DNA of 64,000 nucleotides from Limisphaerales bacterium (GTDB taxonomy: Bacteria; Verrucomicrobiota; Verrucomicrobiia; Limisphaerales; UBA1100): assembly GCA_014382585.1 (NCBI GenBank), contig JACNJL010000064.1, positions 1-64,000 on the forward strand, in the 5' to 3' direction. Positions 62,474-64,000 of this stretch are shown one piece after another. A program made the position numbers and the translations under genes. Numbering within the stretch: the stretch's first letter is position 1; every line of letters begins with the position of its first letter. Under the pieces are notes generated by a model, which worked only from the letters and a program-made list of their open reading frames with translations, was not told where the DNA came from and made no database searches.

Positions 62474-62519
62474 AATTCACAGGATGGGCGGGAAATTCAG
62501 GATGGTTTTTTATCCTGAA
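62474..62519. repeat. Intergenic hairpin and direct repeat after the DUF368 gene
   Basis: TTCAGGAT (62496-62503) and ATCCTGAA (62512-62519) form an 8-bp stem with a loop GG followed by six T. ATTCACAGGATG just upstream is a partial direct copy. A related ACAGGATTGAATCCT palindrome occurs near 17152-17168. Confidence 0.5.
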
Positions 62520-62537
62520 CATCGTGGAAACCCGTGT

Positions 62538-63482
62538 TCATTTCTTGGTTTCTTTGTCCCCGGCAATCTTGTCGAGCAAGAGCACTAAGCCTGCGCCGGC
62601 GAGCATTAATAAGAGGGCGAGGAGAAAGGGTTTGTCCGCAGCGGGCAATTGCCAAGTGTAGCCGGTCACCACGGTCTTTCCGCTGACTATTTTTTCCAAT
62701 GTAAATTTCCAGGGCCAAATGACTCCGAGTGAGCCGATCACAAATCCGGTGAGCACGGCGAGGGTTGCGGCTTTGAATTTGTCGAGGATGTACGACAGCA
62801 CACGCGCAAAGCCAAGCAATCCCACCGCGCAACCGGCGGCGAACGGTAGTAGTACGGGCAGCGAGCTGTCGAAATCGCGTACGTTGCTGGTGGCCTTGAG
62901 AATGAGTCCGTAGTTGCCCATTAAGATGAGAATAAATGAACCGGAGATGCCCGGCAAAATCATGCTGCACATCGCCACCACACCGCACAGAAATAAATAA
63001 GACGGCGCGGGATTTTGCACGAGGGGTTTCACCAGCAAAATCGCCGCCGCGCCGGCGATGCCCGCGAGCAGTGCGAGGATCGCGGGCGGATTCCATTTAG
63101 GGACTTGTCGGCCGACAAGAACAATGGAGGCCAGAATGAGTCCGAAGAAAAACGCCATCGTTTGCGTTTCGTGATTGGCTAGCAATTGTTCCAGTACGTT
63201 CGCGAAAGTAAACACACTGGCCGCCACGCCAAGGCCCACGGCGCAGGCGAACGGGCCATTAAGGTGATCAAACCATTTGCGAAACTCACCCGCGCCCAAA
63301 AGTTTCACAGCCTTCCAGCCGATCGATTTCAGTGTGCCGATGAGGTCGGCGTAGATGCCGGTGATGAGCGCGATGGTGCCGCCGGAGACGCCGGGGATGA
63401 CGTTGGCAGTGCCCATTGCAGCGCCTTTGAAAACGAGCCCGACGAAGCGCGTGAGAGTCATTGGGTTTTTCTTGGATTCCAT
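62538..63482 (-). CDS. DUF368 membrane protein (PopT-like undecaprenyl-phosphate transporter)
   Basis: A 314-residue polytopic protein with about eight hydrophobic segments. The DUF368 motifs are clear: KGAAMGTANVIPGVSGGTIA (19-38) and the repeat MILPGISGSFILILMGNYG (near 174-192). DUF368 proteins were recently shown to recycle the lipid carrier undecaprenyl phosphate across the inner membrane in some bacteria (PopT); assignment here is by family. It lies between nupC (56 bp or more downstream) and partial alr (15 bp upstream), both of the same strand. The link to cell-wall synthesis fits an alr neighbour. Confidence 0.9.
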   Translation of the reverse strand: MESKKNPMTLTRFVGLVFKGAAMGTANVIPGVSGGTIALITGIYADLIGTLKSIGWKAVKLLGAGEFRKWFDHLNGPFACAVGLGVAASVFTFANVLEQLLANHETQTMAFFFGLILASIVLVGRQVPKWNPPAILALLAGIAGAAAILLVKPLVQNPAPSYLFLCGVVAMCSMILPGISGSFILILMGNYGLILKATSNVRDFDSSLPVLLPFAAGCAVGLLGFARVLSYILDKFKAATLAVLTGFVIGSLGVIWPWKFTLEKIVSGKTVVTGYTWQLPAADKPFLLALLLMLAGAGLVLLLDKIAGDKETKK

Positions 63483-63497
63483 TTCAAATTATTCGGT

Positions 63498-64000
63498 TCA
63501 AGCCGCCTGTCCGCCGCGGTACACGCGCGGCACGCGATAGGCGATGCCGGTGAGCACTTCCAACGGGATTGTTCCCGCCCAGTCGGCGAGTTGGTGCGCG
63601 GTGATTTCCTGTTTGCCTTGGCGACCGATGAGCACCGCTTCATCGCCGGGCTTGGCGGTTTTTATTTTTGAAACATCAACCAGCATTTGATCCATTGTCA
63701 CGCGGCCGAGCACGGGGCAGAGTTTGCCGCCCACTAAAACGTTCGCGTTGCCCGCCACGCTGCAAAGATAGCCATCACCATAACCCATCGTGAGCGTGGC
63801 CACGCGCATTTTTTGCGGCGCGACGAAGCTGCGGCCGTAGCTGAGCGGTGTGCCTTTGGCGATTTCTTTGACAAGGCTCACACGGCATTTCCACGCAAGC
63901 GCGGGGCGGAGGTTGCGTTTCATGGTTGCCGTTACGCGGCGCCGACCATGGGGCAGCACGCCATAAACGAGCAGGCCCGGCCGCGTGAGATTGTAAATAG
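63498..64000 (-). CDS. alr: Alanine racemase, C-terminal part (runs off window)
   Basis: PLP racemase that makes D-alanine for peptidoglycan. The visible C-terminal 167 codons start in frame with IYNLTRPGLLVYGVLPHG (the RPG-x-x-x-YG motif). They contain the second catalytic tyrosine in TMGYGDGY, the GRVTMDQMLVDV motif and the C-terminal TGIAYRVPRVY. The frame is open to the window edge, so the PLP lysine lies outside. The DUF368 gene follows 15 bp downstream, and they may form a cell-wall unit. Confidence 0.95.
   Translation of the reverse strand, partial: IYNLTRPGLLVYGVLPHGRRRVTATMKRNLRPALAWKCRVSLVKEIAKGTPLSYGRSFVAPQKMRVATLTMGYGDGYLCSVAGNANVLVGGKLCPVLGRVTMDQMLVDVSKIKTAKPGDEAVLIGRQGKQEITAHQLADWAGTIPLEVLTGIAYRVPRVYRGGQAA

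Overview
The window looks like a piece of a GC-rich chromosome from the PVC superphylum, most likely Verrucomicrobiota. This rests on gene content, not on a marker gene. The pointers are a PVC-type 'membrane-bound dehydrogenase' with HEAT-like repeats and a terminal CxxCH haem domain (58093-61101), three secreted PQQ-like propellers starting with a WPxWRGP/WPxFRGP motif, LL-diaminopimelate aminotransferase, a pseudopilin with the H-x9-DG motif, a secreted sulfatase next to a formylglycine-generating enzyme, and a gram-negative envelope (MlaEFD, LolCDE-like genes, lipoproteins).

Layout. 1-8.5 kb: partial lipoprotein, aroC, prepilin peptidase and aroE (convergent with aroC), acs, a LolCE/LolD export pair and ilvE. 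8.5-12.8 kb: mcsA-mcsB-clpC, a protein-arginine-phosphorylation and proteolysis cassette. 12.8-17.1 kb: mlaE-mlaF-mlaD lipid transport, a DUF2007 protein and a GlcD-like oxidase. 17.2-25.3 kb: RRM protein, rsmI, exported FGE and a catalytically odd sulfatase (convergent), LarA-like racemase, M48 lipoprotein protease and an Nramp-like transporter. 25.4-37.6 kb: hemQ, hisS, xylB, hpf, an amidohydrolase-bioF-bioA run, a two-part sodium:solute symporter, miaB and a membrane protein. 37.7-41.8 kb: charged tandem-repeat protein, GT9 glycosyltransferase, a pseudopilin with a C-type-lectin-like insert broken by one in-frame TGA, and a GYF/MORN membrane protein. 41.9-46 kb: rpmI-rplT and pheS-pheT. 46-56.7 kb: PQQ-like propellers, a large esterase, and a minus-strand operon GntP permease / HpcH aldolase / D-aminoacylase-like amidohydrolase. 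56.8-64 kb: dapL, PVC dehydrogenase, NupC, DUF368 protein and partial alr.

The most general signal is transcriptional. Before at least sixteen genes a -35-like TTGnnn, a 16-18 nt spacer and a -10-like hexamer end only 5-8 nt before the start codon, with no Shine-Dalgarno sequence (at mcsA only an extended -10 is seen). This implies widespread leaderless mRNAs, and it decides several starts (hisS GTG 26290, gntP GTG 55015, nupC ATG 62430). Genes inside operons instead use short overlaps, four of them exactly 8 nt.

Other points of interest are the sulfatase lacking its formylglycine Cys beside an intact FGE, a REP-like hairpin element inserted in frame into bioA, the interrupted lectin-pseudopilin, and charged soluble inserts in three unrelated transporters. 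I saw no CRISPR array, transposase, phage gene, rRNA or complete tRNA.
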